Under the pieces are notes generated by a model. That model had not been told where the DNA came from. It made no database searches and saw nothing but the letters and a program-made list of their open reading frames with translations. The position numbers and the translations under genes are program-made. This document shows, piece after piece, positions 51,953-61,352 of a DNA stretch of 64,000 nucleotides; position 1 is the stretch's first letter, and every line of letters begins with the position of its first letter. The stretch is from Kitasatospora sp. NBC_00374. Lineage in GTDB: Bacteria; Actinomycetota; Actinomycetes; Streptomycetales; Streptomycetaceae. The DNA lies in contig NZ_CP107964.1 of the NCBI RefSeq assembly GCF_041434935.1, positions 3,348,001 through 3,412,000 of the forward strand. The letters are read 5' to 3'.

Positions 51953-51969
51953 CGTTCGATCGTATCGCC
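51953..51969 (-). promoter_or_regulatory. Shared 17-bp promoter motif, copy before the WXG pair
   Basis: Read on the minus strand this is GGCGATACGATCGAACG, 76 bases before the short partner start. An identical 17-mer lies before the mycosin gene at 53420-53436. TACGAT could be a -10 box, with the rest bound by a common regulator. Confidence 0.6.
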
Positions 51970-51993
51970 TGAGCGGTGCTGACTGATACATCC

Positions 51994-53358
51994 TCAGCGC
52001 TGTTGTCCGCCGTCCTGGTTGTACGGGTTGTACTGCGGTTGCTGAGGAGGCTGGTGAGGCGGAAAGCCCGGCGGCGGAGCCTGGTTCGCATACGGCTGCT
52101 GGGGCGGCGCCCACCCGGGGGCACCGCCGTACGGGCCTGCGGCCTGCGGCGGGACGCCGACGGCCGGAGCACGGCGGCCACGCCTCGTCAGCACCACGAT
52201 CACCACAATAACCACGACCAGGGCAGCCGCTCCGCCCACCAGGGCGAGCACCGGGATACCGGACCCGGACTTCTTCGCCGGCAGCGCCCCCGGCAGTTCC
52301 GGCAGCGGGGATCCGGCTGCCGGCTTCCCCGCGGAGGACGGGGCGCCCGTGGCCGCACCCGTGGCCGCGCTACCACCGGCCTTGGCCAGCGGCCCCTGCT
52401 CGGGGCCGGCCGCGATGTCCTGTGTCAGGGCCTCGTAGGGCCTCAGAATTCCGTAGCCGTAGTGCGCGTCGGGCAGCTTGCCTCCCGCGGCTGCCGGAGC
52501 CTGGGCCGACTTCACCAGCCGGTTCGCAACCTGGCCCGCCGTCAACTGCGGGAACTTGGCCCGGACGAGCGCGGCGGCGCCGGAGACCGAGGCGGCCGCG
52601 TCGGACGTGCCGTCCGCGAGGCAGTACTGGCTGCCCTCGCACGCGCCCGGGCTGACCATCTCCACGCCCGGGGCGGACAGCAGAACCTCGGGACCGAAGT
52701 TCGACTTGCGCCAGACCGTGCCGGTCTTGTCCACCGCGCCCACGGCGATGACACCCGGTTCGTTGCCCGGGTTGTGAACCCCGCTCAGGCCGGTGTTGCC
52801 CGCCGAGGCCACGATCAGGACGTCACTCTTGGCCGCGAACGCGATGGCGTCGGTAAGCGCCGCGTTTCCGCCTGCCTTGGCAGAGCTGCCCGCCGAGACG
52901 TTGATGACCTTCGCGCCGTGCTCGACCGCCCAGCGAATGCCCTGCGGGAGCGCGTCGCTGTCGTCCGCGTTGTTCAGGTAGATCGGCAAGATCTTCGCGC
53001 CCGGGGCGAGGCCGATCACGCCGGCACCGTTCCCGTGCCCGTGACCGGCGATGGTGCCAGCCATGCCCGTGCCGTGCGGATCCGTCGGGTGCTGGTCACG
53101 CCCCTTGCCGCCCGGGTCGAAGCCGGGAAGCACCTGCCCCGTCAGGTCGGCGTGCGAGGCGTCCACACCGCTGTCGATGACCGCGACGATCACCCCGTCG
53201 CCCTTGCTGACCGTCCAGGCCTTCTCGATCTGAAGGTACTTGGCGGCCCACTGGGCGTCCCGCACCTGGTCCGCCGATGCGGTCGGTGCGGCGGACAGGA
53301 CTAGTGCACCGGTGAGCGCCGTGGCGCCCAGTACTCGCATGGCTCTGGTCAGCGTCAT
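51994..53358 (-). CDS. Type VII-associated mycosin protease (locus 2, adjacent to WXG pair)
   Basis: A 454-residue mycosin: signal peptide (cut near PTASADQVRD), Asp in AVIDSGVD, His in DPHGTGMAG, Ser in DGTSDAAASVSG, a Pro/Ala/Gly linker, the C-terminal span VLALVGGAAALVVVIVVIVVL and a Gln/Pro-rich tail. One CEGSQYC pair in the loop before Ser may form a disulfide. ATG at 53358 follows ACGGGG; a GTG two codons earlier is possible. It lies 116 bases upstream of the WXG pair and has its own copy of the shared promoter motif. Confidence 0.86.
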   Translation of the reverse strand: MTLTRAMRVLGATALTGALVLSAAPTASADQVRDAQWAAKYLQIEKAWTVSKGDGVIVAVIDSGVDASHADLTGQVLPGFDPGGKGRDQHPTDPHGTGMAGTIAGHGHGNGAGVIGLAPGAKILPIYLNNADDSDALPQGIRWAVEHGAKVINVSAGSSAKAGGNAALTDAIAFAAKSDVLIVASAGNTGLSGVHNPGNEPGVIAVGAVDKTGTVWRKSNFGPEVLLSAPGVEMVSPGACEGSQYCLADGTSDAAASVSGAAALVRAKFPQLTAGQVANRLVKSAQAPAAAGGKLPDAHYGYGILRPYEALTQDIAAGPEQGPLAKAGGSAATGAATGAPSSAGKPAAGSPLPELPGALPAKKSGSGIPVLALVGGAAALVVVIVVIVVLTRRGRRAPAVGVPPQAAGPYGGAPGWAPPQQPYANQAPPPGFPPHQPPQQPQYNPYNQDGGQQR

Positions 53359-53419
53359 CAGCACCCCGTCAGTCGGCTACCGCTACCCGTGTCTCGCAAT
53401 GGCCCCCATCAGGCCGGGC

Positions 53420-53436
53420 CGTTCGATCGTATCGCC
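53420..53436 (-). promoter_or_regulatory. Shared 17-bp promoter motif, copy before the mycosin gene
   Basis: Identical to the 17-mer at 51953-51969, 61 bases before the mycosin ATG. Flanking sequences differ, so this is not a simple duplication of the region. Confidence 0.6.
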
Positions 53437-53500
53437 CGACCACGTGACGTGTGCAGCACCCCCGGCGATCGGTGGCGGGAGGAGGGCCGCTGACGCGGGC

Positions 53501-54715
53501 TCAGGGGTGGTGCGGGCCGGTGTCCCGGGGTGGGGCGAAGGGCTCCGGGGTGGGCGTACGGGCCCGCAGTCGGCGCAGGAGGGCGGGGACGGCGACGATC
53601 GCGGCGGGTATCGCGAGATACAGCAGTCCGAGTGACAGTCCTCCGCCGGAGGCTGACGCCCCGCCGACCGGCGCCGCGTGGTGGCGGCCGGTGGTGGCGC
53701 CGGGTGCGGCGGTGGTGTCGGCGGCGACCGGGCGGGCGAGCGGGCCTTCGGCGGGGCCGGGCGGGATCGTCTGGGTGAGGGCCTCGTAGGGGCGCAGGAT
53801 GCCGTAGCCGTAGCGCTGGTCGGGCAGGTGGGCACCCTGGAGGCCGGGGGTGACGAGGGCGGATGCGACCAGGCGGGCGGCGACCTGGCCGGCGGTCAGG
53901 TCGGGGTACTTGGCGCGGACCAGGGCTGCCGCGCCGGAGACGTAGGCGGTGGCGTCGGAGGTGCCTTCGCCGACGCAGTACTGCTGCTCGTCGCAGGAGC
54001 CGGCGGCCACGATGCCGACGCCGGGGGCGGCCAGCATGATCTGCGGGCCGAAGCTGGACTCGGCCCACACGTCGAGCCGCCGGTCGACGGCCGACACCGC
54101 GAGCACGCCGGGGCTGTCGGCGGGGCTCATGACGCGGGCCTCCCCCTCGTTGCCCGCGGCGGCGACGATCAGGACGTCCTTCCTCACCGCGTACGCGACG
54201 GCCTGGCTGAGGGCGCGGCTGGCGCCGTCCTTGCCGCCCAGCGAGATGTTGATCACCTTGGCGCCGTGGTCGACGGCCCAGCGGATGCCGTCGGGTACGG
54301 CGTCGTAGCCGCGGGCGTCGTCCTTGTAGATCGGGAGGATCCTCGCCCCCGGGGCGAGGCCGACCACGCCCGCCCCACCGCCGGCGCCGTGGCCGTGTCC
54401 GGCGATCAGGCTGGCCATGCTGGTGCCGTGCGGGTCGGCCGGCTTGGTGTTGAGGCCCTTGCCGCCGGGGTCGTAGCCGGGGAGGACCTGGCCGGTGAGG
54501 TCCGGGTGGCCCGCGTCGACGCCGCTGTCGATGACCGCGACGGTGACGCCCTCGCCCCTGGTCACCTGCCAGACCTGGTCGACCTTGAAGTACTCGTTGG
54601 CCCACTGCTCGTCACGCAGGTCGTCGGCGGTGGCCACCGGCGCACCGGCGACCAGCGCCGTCCCGGCCAGCAGTACGGCACCGGCCGACCGCCGAGCCCT
54701 GCCGAACAACCCCAT
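53501..54715 (-). CDS. Type VII-associated mycosin protease (locus 2, second)
   Basis: A 404-residue mycosin in tandem with the previous one: signal peptide (cut near PVATADDLRD), Asp in AVIDSGVD, His in DPHGTSMAS, Ser in EGTSDATAYVSG and a C-terminal span (LLYLAIPAAIVAVPALL) with a short basic tail. CDEQQYC matches the Cys pair of its neighbour. Compared with the neighbour the linker is short. It lacks the shared 17-bp motif in its leader. ATG at 54715 follows GAGGGG. Confidence 0.85.
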   Translation of the reverse strand: MGLFGRARRSAGAVLLAGTALVAGAPVATADDLRDEQWANEYFKVDQVWQVTRGEGVTVAVIDSGVDAGHPDLTGQVLPGYDPGGKGLNTKPADPHGTSMASLIAGHGHGAGGGAGVVGLAPGARILPIYKDDARGYDAVPDGIRWAVDHGAKVINISLGGKDGASRALSQAVAYAVRKDVLIVAAAGNEGEARVMSPADSPGVLAVSAVDRRLDVWAESSFGPQIMLAAPGVGIVAAGSCDEQQYCVGEGTSDATAYVSGAAALVRAKYPDLTAGQVAARLVASALVTPGLQGAHLPDQRYGYGILRPYEALTQTIPPGPAEGPLARPVAADTTAAPGATTGRHHAAPVGGASASGGGLSLGLLYLAIPAAIVAVPALLRRLRARTPTPEPFAPPRDTGPHHP

Positions 54716-54794
54716 CGTCCCGTCCCCCCTCGCCCGCCCCACGCCCGGAAGGGCGATGGTACCGGCCGGGGCGGAGCGGGCCCCGGCCGCGTCG

Positions 54795-57131
54795 TCAGCC
54801 GACGATGGCGTCCTCGGGCAGGATCGGCAGGCGGCCGACCGGCAGGCCGGTGGCGGCCCGTACGGCGGCGGCGACGGCGGCCGGGGCGACCACGGCGGGC
54901 GCGGCGCTGACGGCCTTGGCGCCGAAGGTGGCGACCACGTCGCGCTCCTCCAGCAGGGCGGCGATCCGGATGTCCGGGGTGTCGAGGGCGGTGGGCAGCC
55001 GGTAGCCGGTGAGCGAGGGGTTGACCAGCCGGCCGCCCTCGGTCCGCAGGTCCTCCAGCAAGGCCAGGCCGACGCCCTGGGCGACCCCGGCCTCGATCCG
55101 GTCCTCGATCTGGCGCGGGTTGAGCGCCCGGCCGACGTCCTGGGCCACCGTCACGTCGACCACCCGGACGGCGCCGAGCTCGATGTCGACGTCGACCACG
55201 GCGCGCATCGCGCAGAACGCGATCGAGACGAAGGCGTCGCCCTGGCCGGCCTCGTCGAGCGGTTCGGTCGGGTGCGGGCGGCACTGGGCGGTGGCCCACA
55301 GCTCGCGGCCCTCCAGCGCCTCCCCGACCGGCATGCCGAGTACGCCGTCGTAGGAGGTGATCTTGCCGTCGGAGATGGTGAGCAGCTCCACCGACATGCC
55401 GAAGTTCGCGGCGATCGGCTGCAGCATCTGGTGCCGGACCATCAGCGCGGCGCGCTCGACGGCGCCGCCGGAGACCCAGGTGTGCCGGCCGCGGGCGGAG
55501 GGCCCGGCGCCGGACTGGTCGCTGTCGACGGGCGCGATGTAGACCTCGCTGACACCGAGCACGGACTGCACGATCTGCCGGGCGAGGGTGGCGAAGCCCT
55601 GACCCGAGTCGACGGCGGCGCAGATCACCGTGGCGTGGTCGCCGCTGACCCGGACGGTCGCGGTGGAGACCTCGTCCTCGCCCTCGGCGCCGAGCATGTG
55701 CACCAGGCCGACCGCGTAGCCGATGCCGCGCCGGACGGCTCCGGGGTCGCCCGCGCCGCCGGGGCCGCCGGGCAGCAGCCAGTCGGCCTCCGGGTCGTCG
55801 ACCGGGAGGGCCGGCAGCGGCTGCTCGGCGATGGCCTCCAGCAGGGCGGTGACCGGGGCGGGGCAGGTGACGGACTGTCCGGTGGGCAGCGGGTCGCCGG
55901 TGGTCATCGCGTTGCGGCGGCGGATCTCCAGCGGGTCGATGCCGGTCCGGGCGGCCAGCTGGTCGAGCTGGGACTCGTAGGCGAAGCAGGCCTGCAGGGC
56001 GCCCTCGCCGCGCATCCGGCCGGCCGGCGGGTTGTTGGTGCGCACGGCCCAGGCGTCGACGAAGACGTTGGGGCAGACGTACGGCCCGACCGAGAAGGCG
56101 GTGGCGGCGGCCAGCGCCTCCGAGGAGACGTCGGCGTAGGCGCCGCCGTCGAGCAGGATCTGCGCCTCGACCTTGACCAGCCGGCCCTCGGCGTCGGCGT
56201 GGTGGCGGTAGCGCAGCAGTGCCGGGTGGCGGGTGGTGTGGGTCTGGAAGGACTCCTCGCGGGTGAGGGTCATCTTCACCGGGCGGCCGGTGCGCAGCGC
56301 GAGCAGGGCGAGGGTGACCTGGAAGGAGAGGTCCTCGCGGTCGGCGGTGGCGCCGGGCACGCCGGTGACGACCAGCCGGACCCGGTCCGGTTCGAGGCCG
56401 AGGCAGGCGGCGGTGCGGTCGCGGTCGCCGTGCGGGTCGGTGGTGGACAGGTGCAGTTCGACACCGCCGTCGGGGCGGGGCACCGCGAGGCCGGCCTCGG
56501 CGCCGATCGGCGCCGGGTCCTGACGGCCGACCTGGTAGAGCCCCTCGACCACGACCTCGCCGACGGCCTCCGGGTCGCCGGTGCGCAGCGGCAGGTGGCG
56601 GAAGAGGTTGCCGTCGGGGTGCAGCGGGGGGGCGTTGAACGCGGCCTCGGGGTCGGTGACGGCCTCCAGCGGCTCGTACTCCACCAGGACGAGCGAGGCG
56701 GCCAGCCGGGCGGTGTCGGGGTGGTCGGCGGCGACTGCGGCGACCGGTTCGCCGTGGTGGCGGACGACGCCGGCGGCGAGGATCGGCCGGTCGGCGACGA
56801 TCGGGCCGTGCGGGGCGCCGTCGGCGCTGCCGTCGGGTCCGGCCGGCAGGTCGGCGGCGGTGACCACGGCGTGGACGCCGGGGACGGCCAGCGCGGCCGA
56901 GGTGTCGACGGCGACGATCCGGGCGTGCGGGTACGGGGAGCGCAGCACGGCCCCCCAGAGCAGTCCCTCGGCCCAGAGGTCGGCGGCGTACGGGTAGATG
57001 CCGAGCGCCTTGGGGAGGGCGTCGGTGCGCAGGGGCGAGCTGCCCAGGCCGAAGGGTTCGGGGGCCGGGCCGTCCTCGGCGGGTGCGGGCGCGGGGGCGG
57101 GGGCCGGCGCGAGGTCGGTGGGCGAGCTCAT
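54795..57131 (-). CDS. Xanthine dehydrogenase, molybdenum-binding subunit
   Basis: A 778-residue molybdopterin subunit of the xanthine oxidase family. Features: the N-terminal domain with LWGAVLRSPYPHARIVAVDTS, the central ARTGIDPLEIRRRN block and the late molybdopterin segments (VDSGQGFATLARQIVQSVLG, VAQDVGRALNPRQIEDRIEAGVAQGVGLAL). It oxidises hypoxanthine/xanthine in purine breakdown; another purine-like substrate is possible. Last of three overlapping genes: its ATG overlaps the stop of the Fe-S subunit gene by four bases. Confidence 0.85.
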   Translation of the reverse strand: MSSPTDLAPAPAPAPAPAEDGPAPEPFGLGSSPLRTDALPKALGIYPYAADLWAEGLLWGAVLRSPYPHARIVAVDTSAALAVPGVHAVVTAADLPAGPDGSADGAPHGPIVADRPILAAGVVRHHGEPVAAVAADHPDTARLAASLVLVEYEPLEAVTDPEAAFNAPPLHPDGNLFRHLPLRTGDPEAVGEVVVEGLYQVGRQDPAPIGAEAGLAVPRPDGGVELHLSTTDPHGDRDRTAACLGLEPDRVRLVVTGVPGATADREDLSFQVTLALLALRTGRPVKMTLTREESFQTHTTRHPALLRYRHHADAEGRLVKVEAQILLDGGAYADVSSEALAAATAFSVGPYVCPNVFVDAWAVRTNNPPAGRMRGEGALQACFAYESQLDQLAARTGIDPLEIRRRNAMTTGDPLPTGQSVTCPAPVTALLEAIAEQPLPALPVDDPEADWLLPGGPGGAGDPGAVRRGIGYAVGLVHMLGAEGEDEVSTATVRVSGDHATVICAAVDSGQGFATLARQIVQSVLGVSEVYIAPVDSDQSGAGPSARGRHTWVSGGAVERAALMVRHQMLQPIAANFGMSVELLTISDGKITSYDGVLGMPVGEALEGRELWATAQCRPHPTEPLDEAGQGDAFVSIAFCAMRAVVDVDIELGAVRVVDVTVAQDVGRALNPRQIEDRIEAGVAQGVGLALLEDLRTEGGRLVNPSLTGYRLPTALDTPDIRIAALLEERDVVATFGAKAVSAAPAVVAPAAVAAAVRAATGLPVGRLPILPEDAIVG

Positions 57132-58324
57132 GCGTTCCTGTCCTCAGGGAGGAGGATCCCGTGGGCGGGGGTGGTGCCGTCGTAGCCGGAGCCGTCGTAG
57201 GCCGGGTTCTCGTAGACCGTGCCCTCGTAGCCGCCGGCCTCGAAGGCGCCCGGGTCGTACGCGCCGGGCTCGAAGCCGGGTGCCGGGTAGTCCGGGTAGT
57301 CCGGGTAGCCGGCGGGCCGGTAGCCGGGTGCGGGGTGCCCGGTGCCGTGCGGGGGGGTGGGCAGGTACGGGGTGCCGTGGGCGGGGGTGGTGTCGTGGCC
57401 GGGGCCGTCGTGCGCGGTGCCGTGCGCCGGGGTGGGCTCGTGACCGGGGGCCGGGTGGTAGCCGGTGTCGTACCCGGTGGGCTGCGGCGGTACGACGGGG
57501 TAGCTGCCGGTCTCGTAGTCGGCCGGGTCCGGGGCCTGCGGGTGCCCGCCGGTCTCGTAGCCGCCGTTGTGGTGGGTGGTGCTGTACACGCCGGTGCCGA
57601 CGGCGGTGGGCCGGTCGGGCTGGAACTGCTCGGCCTCCACCCACAGCTCGGAGTCGGCGTACAGCGGGAGTTCGCCGGCCAGCGGGAGGTCGGCGGCGGA
57701 CTGCGTGGCGGCCGGCGGCGGCTGCTGGGCCGGGGTCTGCGGCTCGGAGCCGGCCTGGGCGGCGGACTCGGCCTCGGCCTCGAGTTCCGCCTCGCGCTGG
57801 TCGGCGACGGTCTGGACGGCGGCCAGCACGCCCCGGTAGCCGGTGCAGCGGCAGAGGTTGCCGCAGAGCGCCTGGCGGGCCTCGACGTCGCTGGGCCGGT
57901 GGTTGCGCTGGAGCAGGTCGTGCACGGCCATCGCGAGGCCCGGGGTGCAGTAGCCGCACTGGACGGCACCGGACTCGGCCAGCGCCCGCTGGACGTCGCT
58001 GGGGCCGCCGGCCTCGGAGAGGCCTTCGACGGTGGCGATCTCGCTGTCGGCGGCGAGTGCCGCGGGTACCAGGCAGCCGGCCACCAGCTGGCCGTCCACC
58101 TGGACCGAGCAGGCGCCGCACTCGCCCTGTTCGCAGCCGCCCTTGGCGCCGGCCAGGCCGAGCCGCTCGCGCAGCACGTAGAGCAGGCTCTCGCCGATCC
58201 AGGCGTCGGTGACGGGCCGTTCGAAGCCGTTGACCCGGAGTGTGTAGGAGGCGCAGGGGCGCACGTCGCCGCCGAGTACGGTCGGCTGCCCGGTCGGCTG
58301 CTCGGTCGTCGGGTGGTCCGTCAC
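57128..58324 (-). CDS. Xanthine dehydrogenase Fe-S subunit with long Tyr/His/Pro/Gly tail
   Basis: A 398-residue subunit. Residues 25-170 are the normal two [2Fe-2S] cluster domain: plant-type motif CEQGECGACSVQ and second motif CGYCTPGLAMAV with CGNLCRCTGY. Normal subunits end soon after, but this one continues for about 225 residues, the last 150 rich in Tyr, His, Gly and Pro with repeated PAHGT, YETG and PGYxP units. The tail looks disordered. Start GTG at 58324 overlaps the upstream stop (GTGA). Confidence 0.83.
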   Translation of the reverse strand: MTDHPTTEQPTGQPTVLGGDVRPCASYTLRVNGFERPVTDAWIGESLLYVLRERLGLAGAKGGCEQGECGACSVQVDGQLVAGCLVPAALAADSEIATVEGLSEAGGPSDVQRALAESGAVQCGYCTPGLAMAVHDLLQRNHRPSDVEARQALCGNLCRCTGYRGVLAAVQTVADQREAELEAEAESAAQAGSEPQTPAQQPPPAATQSAADLPLAGELPLYADSELWVEAEQFQPDRPTAVGTGVYSTTHHNGGYETGGHPQAPDPADYETGSYPVVPPQPTGYDTGYHPAPGHEPTPAHGTAHDGPGHDTTPAHGTPYLPTPPHGTGHPAPGYRPAGYPDYPDYPAPGFEPGAYDPGAFEAGGYEGTVYENPAYDGSGYDGTTPAHGILLPEDRNA

Positions 58325-59202
58325 TTCAGCGCCCTTCCAAGTGCCCGGCGGGCCAGTACCGCCACGGTACGCCGCAGCCGGACGGCGGCGGCGCTCGGCC
58401 CCTCGCCCACGCCCTCCAGGGCGCCGTCGGGGATGCAGGCCCCGGCGACGTACTCGCCGAAGGCCGCCAGGGCGGCGGGGTCGATGGTGGTGGCGCCCTC
58501 CTCGTTGCGGGCGTCCCAGTCGATGCAGCCGGCCACCCAGGCCTCGGCCTCCAGCGGGCGCAGCGGTACCGGGGCGACGGCGCCGACGGCGCAGCGGACC
58601 GCGCGGCGGGCGGGGTCGAGGACCAGGGCGACGGAGGCGGTGGCGCGGGCCGGGCCGCTGCGGCCGGTGGACTTGAGGAAGACCTGCGGGGCGTGCAGCA
58701 GCGGGACCCGGACCCAGGTGAGCAGTTCGCCCGGGCGGATCGGGTCGAGGCCGGTGAGCAGGTGGCTGACGGGTACTTCGCGGGTGCCGCCGGCCCGGGC
58801 GAGGGTGGCGGTGGCCTCCAGGGCGGCGAGCACCGGGAGGGTGTCGCCGGTGGCGGCGGCGGTGGCCAGGTTGCCGCCGAGGGTGCCGACGTTGCGGACC
58901 TGCGGGGGGCCCGCGGTGCGGGCGGCGTCGGCGAGCGCGGGGATGAGCGCGGCGAAGTCGGGGCGGTCCATCCGGGCGTGGGTCAGCCCGGCGCCGAGTA
59001 CGGCGGTGCCGCCGTCCTCGTAGCGCCAGCCGCGCAGTTCGGTGATCCGGCCGAGGCCGATCAGGGCGGCGGGGCGGAGCCGTCCGGCGTTGACGGCCTC
59101 CATCAGGTCGGTGGCACCGGCCACCGGCACCGCGCCCGGGGTGGCGGCCAGCGCCTCGACAGCCTCGTCGACCGAGGCCGGCAGCATGATCGTCCGGTTC
59201 AC
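58321..59202 (-). CDS. Xanthine dehydrogenase FAD-binding subunit
   Basis: A 293-residue flavin subunit. FAD motifs are PVAGATDLMEAVNAGRLRP (residues 28-46) and NVGTLGGNLATAAATGDTLPVL. It passes electrons from the Fe-S clusters to NAD or oxygen. First gene of the operon; GTG at 59202 after GGTGGA. The promoter must lie in the 475-base gap upstream. Confidence 0.82.
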   Translation of the reverse strand: MNRTIMLPASVDEAVEALAATPGAVPVAGATDLMEAVNAGRLRPAALIGLGRITELRGWRYEDGGTAVLGAGLTHARMDRPDFAALIPALADAARTAGPPQVRNVGTLGGNLATAAATGDTLPVLAALEATATLARAGGTREVPVSHLLTGLDPIRPGELLTWVRVPLLHAPQVFLKSTGRSGPARATASVALVLDPARRAVRCAVGAVAPVPLRPLEAEAWVAGCIDWDARNEEGATTIDPAALAAFGEYVAGACIPDGALEGVGEGPSAAAVRLRRTVAVLARRALGRALK

Positions 59203-59677
59203 CAGGATTCCACCGTGCTCCACTTGCTCATCAACTGCCCAGCTCCCCCGGTGTTCGGCCGGGGTGCCTGCGGGCGGTGCGACCTGGCCCGTAGGGTACG
59301 GGCGATCGGGCCGGGTTGGGCAACTCTGGCACACAAAGTTTGGTGATCATTTCCCGGGTCGCGAGGCATCGGCCGAAATCTCGGACAAGTCCGGGCATAA
59401 GTCGATCCGATCCCGCCCGCACTCGTTCGACTGTTCACCTGATCTTGACGCTGACGATCGCCGCGGAGTTCCCGCTCCACCCCCGCCGGCCCTTGTTCAT
59501 CGGGCCCGCCACCCCGTCCGGCACCGCCCGGCCGGGCCATCCTCAAGGTCTCGCAACGATTTGGTGTGGATACGATCAACCATCCCTCCCCGGACCCGGG
59601 GGTGACCGGCCGGCAGCTCCCGCCGACCGGTCACACGGAGGTCCGGCAGCCGCACGTCCGTCCGCCGGGGGCGGGGC
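59203..59677. other. Intergenic region, 475 bases
   Basis: Between the xanthine dehydrogenase operon start and the hexosaminidase stop, both on the minus strand. It must hold the operon promoter, which I could not locate. 59320-59420 is AT-richer; CGTATC occurs near 59570 on the minus strand. No credible gene seen. Confidence 0.45.
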
Positions 59678-61324
59678 TCAGAGCGCCGGCGGCCGACCGT
59701 CGACCGGGCGGCCGAGGACCCCGGGCCTGCGCTGCCACGGACGCGGCCCCTCGGGCCGCCGGTACTCCACCCCGAGCGCGTCCAACCGCGGGTAGTGGGC
59801 GGCCATCCGGCGTTCGAAGTCCGCGAAGTCCCGGTCCGCCGGATCGGCCGGCAGCGCCGACCAGACGACCTCGGCGAAGGCCGCCAGCCGGGGGAAGGCC
59901 CGGTAGTCGACGTCCCGGGCGTCGTCCATGAACTCGGTCCACAGGTTGGCCTGCGCGCCCAGCACGTGGGCAGCCGCCTCGGCCCCGAGCCCGGCCGGCA
60001 CCGGCTCGAACCGGTAGACGTCCTCCAGCGAGCGCACGTAGCCGACCGGGATCGGCTCGTCCTCGCCGGCCGCCTGGCGGTGGTCCAGGTAGACGTACTG
60101 CTCGGGGCACATCACCACGTCGTGCCCGGCCTCGGCCGCGGCGACCCCGCCCGCGTACCCGCGCCAGGAGGAGACCGCGGCGCCGGGGGCGAGCCCGCCC
60201 TCGAGGATCTCGTCCCAGCCGATCAGCCGGCGCCCGCGCTCGGCCAGCCAGCGGTCGAAGTGCCGGATGAACCAGCTCTGCAGCCCGTCCTCGTCGGCGA
60301 GCCCGAGCTCCTTGATCCGGGCCTGGGCGGCCGCGCTGGCCCGCCACTGGTCCTTGGGGCACTCGTCACCGCCGAGGTGGACGAACTCGGACGGGAAGAC
60401 CTCCAGCACCTCCTCCAGGACCCCCTCGAAGAAGCGCAGGGTCCGTTCGGAGACGTTCAGCACATTGGGGTTCACCCCCCAGTCCGTCCACACCCCGAGC
60501 GCGGCGGTGTCCACCACGTCGGTGTTGCCCAGCTCGGGGTAGGCGGCGATGGCGGCCTGCGAGTGGCCGGGCAGGTCGATCTCGGGGACGACGGTGATGT
60601 GCCGCTTGGCCGCGTACGCGACGATCTCGCGCAGGTCGTCCTTGGTGTAGTAGCCGCCGTGCGGGCGGTCGTCGCGGCGCTCGCCGGCCCGGAAGCCGAC
60701 CATCGAGCGCTCCCGCCAGGCGCCGACCTCGGTGAGCCTCGGGTAGCGCTCGATCTCGATCCGCCAGCCCTGGTCGTCGGTCAGGTGCAGGTGCAGCACG
60801 TTGAGCTTGTGCGCGGCCAGCTGGTCGACGAAGCGCAGCACGTCCGCCTTGGGCAGGAAGTGCCGGGAGACGTCCAGCAGCACACCGCGCCAGCCGAACC
60901 GGGGCGCGTCCTCGATCGTGACGCTCTGGATCTTCCACGGCTCGCCCGGGATCGGGGCCCTGCGGAAGGCCCTGGGCCCGAGCAGCTGGCGCAGGGTCTG
61001 CGCGGCGTAGAACAGCCCCGGGCGTCCGCCGCCCGCCAGCCGGGCACCGTAGACGTCGACGGTGATCGTGTAGGCCTCACGCCCGCGCTCGGCGCGCAGC
61101 CGCTCGTCGAACGAGAGGGTGATCGAGTTCGCGGACTGGGTGGCCTGCTGCGCCGCGCAGGCGTCGAAGGTGAAGCCGGTGGCCGCCGAGAGTTCGGAGC
61201 GCAGCCAGCGGGCCACGCCCTCGGCGCCGTGGTCGGCGCCGATCCGGCTGGTCGCGGTGAGCTCGAACGTCCACTCGTGGCGGTCCCACTCGTGCAGGCG
61301 GGTCGGGGCAGGAATGAGGTCCAT
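59678..61324 (-). CDS. GH20 beta-N-acetylhexosaminidase
   Basis: A 548-residue enzyme that releases terminal GlcNAc from chitobiose and other GlcNAc oligomers by substrate-assisted catalysis. The catalytic Asp-Glu pair is in FVHLGGDECPKDQW, after the barrel entry RFGWRGVLLDVSRHFLPK and HLHLTDDQGWR. No signal peptide is seen, so it probably acts on imported oligosaccharides. ATG at 61324 after AGGATGAGG. A DasR-like site lies 29 bases upstream. Confidence 0.88.
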   Translation of the reverse strand: MDLIPAPTRLHEWDRHEWTFELTATSRIGADHGAEGVARWLRSELSAATGFTFDACAAQQATQSANSITLSFDERLRAERGREAYTITVDVYGARLAGGGRPGLFYAAQTLRQLLGPRAFRRAPIPGEPWKIQSVTIEDAPRFGWRGVLLDVSRHFLPKADVLRFVDQLAAHKLNVLHLHLTDDQGWRIEIERYPRLTEVGAWRERSMVGFRAGERRDDRPHGGYYTKDDLREIVAYAAKRHITVVPEIDLPGHSQAAIAAYPELGNTDVVDTAALGVWTDWGVNPNVLNVSERTLRFFEGVLEEVLEVFPSEFVHLGGDECPKDQWRASAAAQARIKELGLADEDGLQSWFIRHFDRWLAERGRRLIGWDEILEGGLAPGAAVSSWRGYAGGVAAAEAGHDVVMCPEQYVYLDHRQAAGEDEPIPVGYVRSLEDVYRFEPVPAGLGAEAAAHVLGAQANLWTEFMDDARDVDYRAFPRLAAFAEVVWSALPADPADRDFADFERRMAAHYPRLDALGVEYRRPEGPRPWQRRPGVLGRPVDGRPPAL

Positions 61325-61352
61325 GCGCCTCATCCTGCCCCGCGGCCACCCA

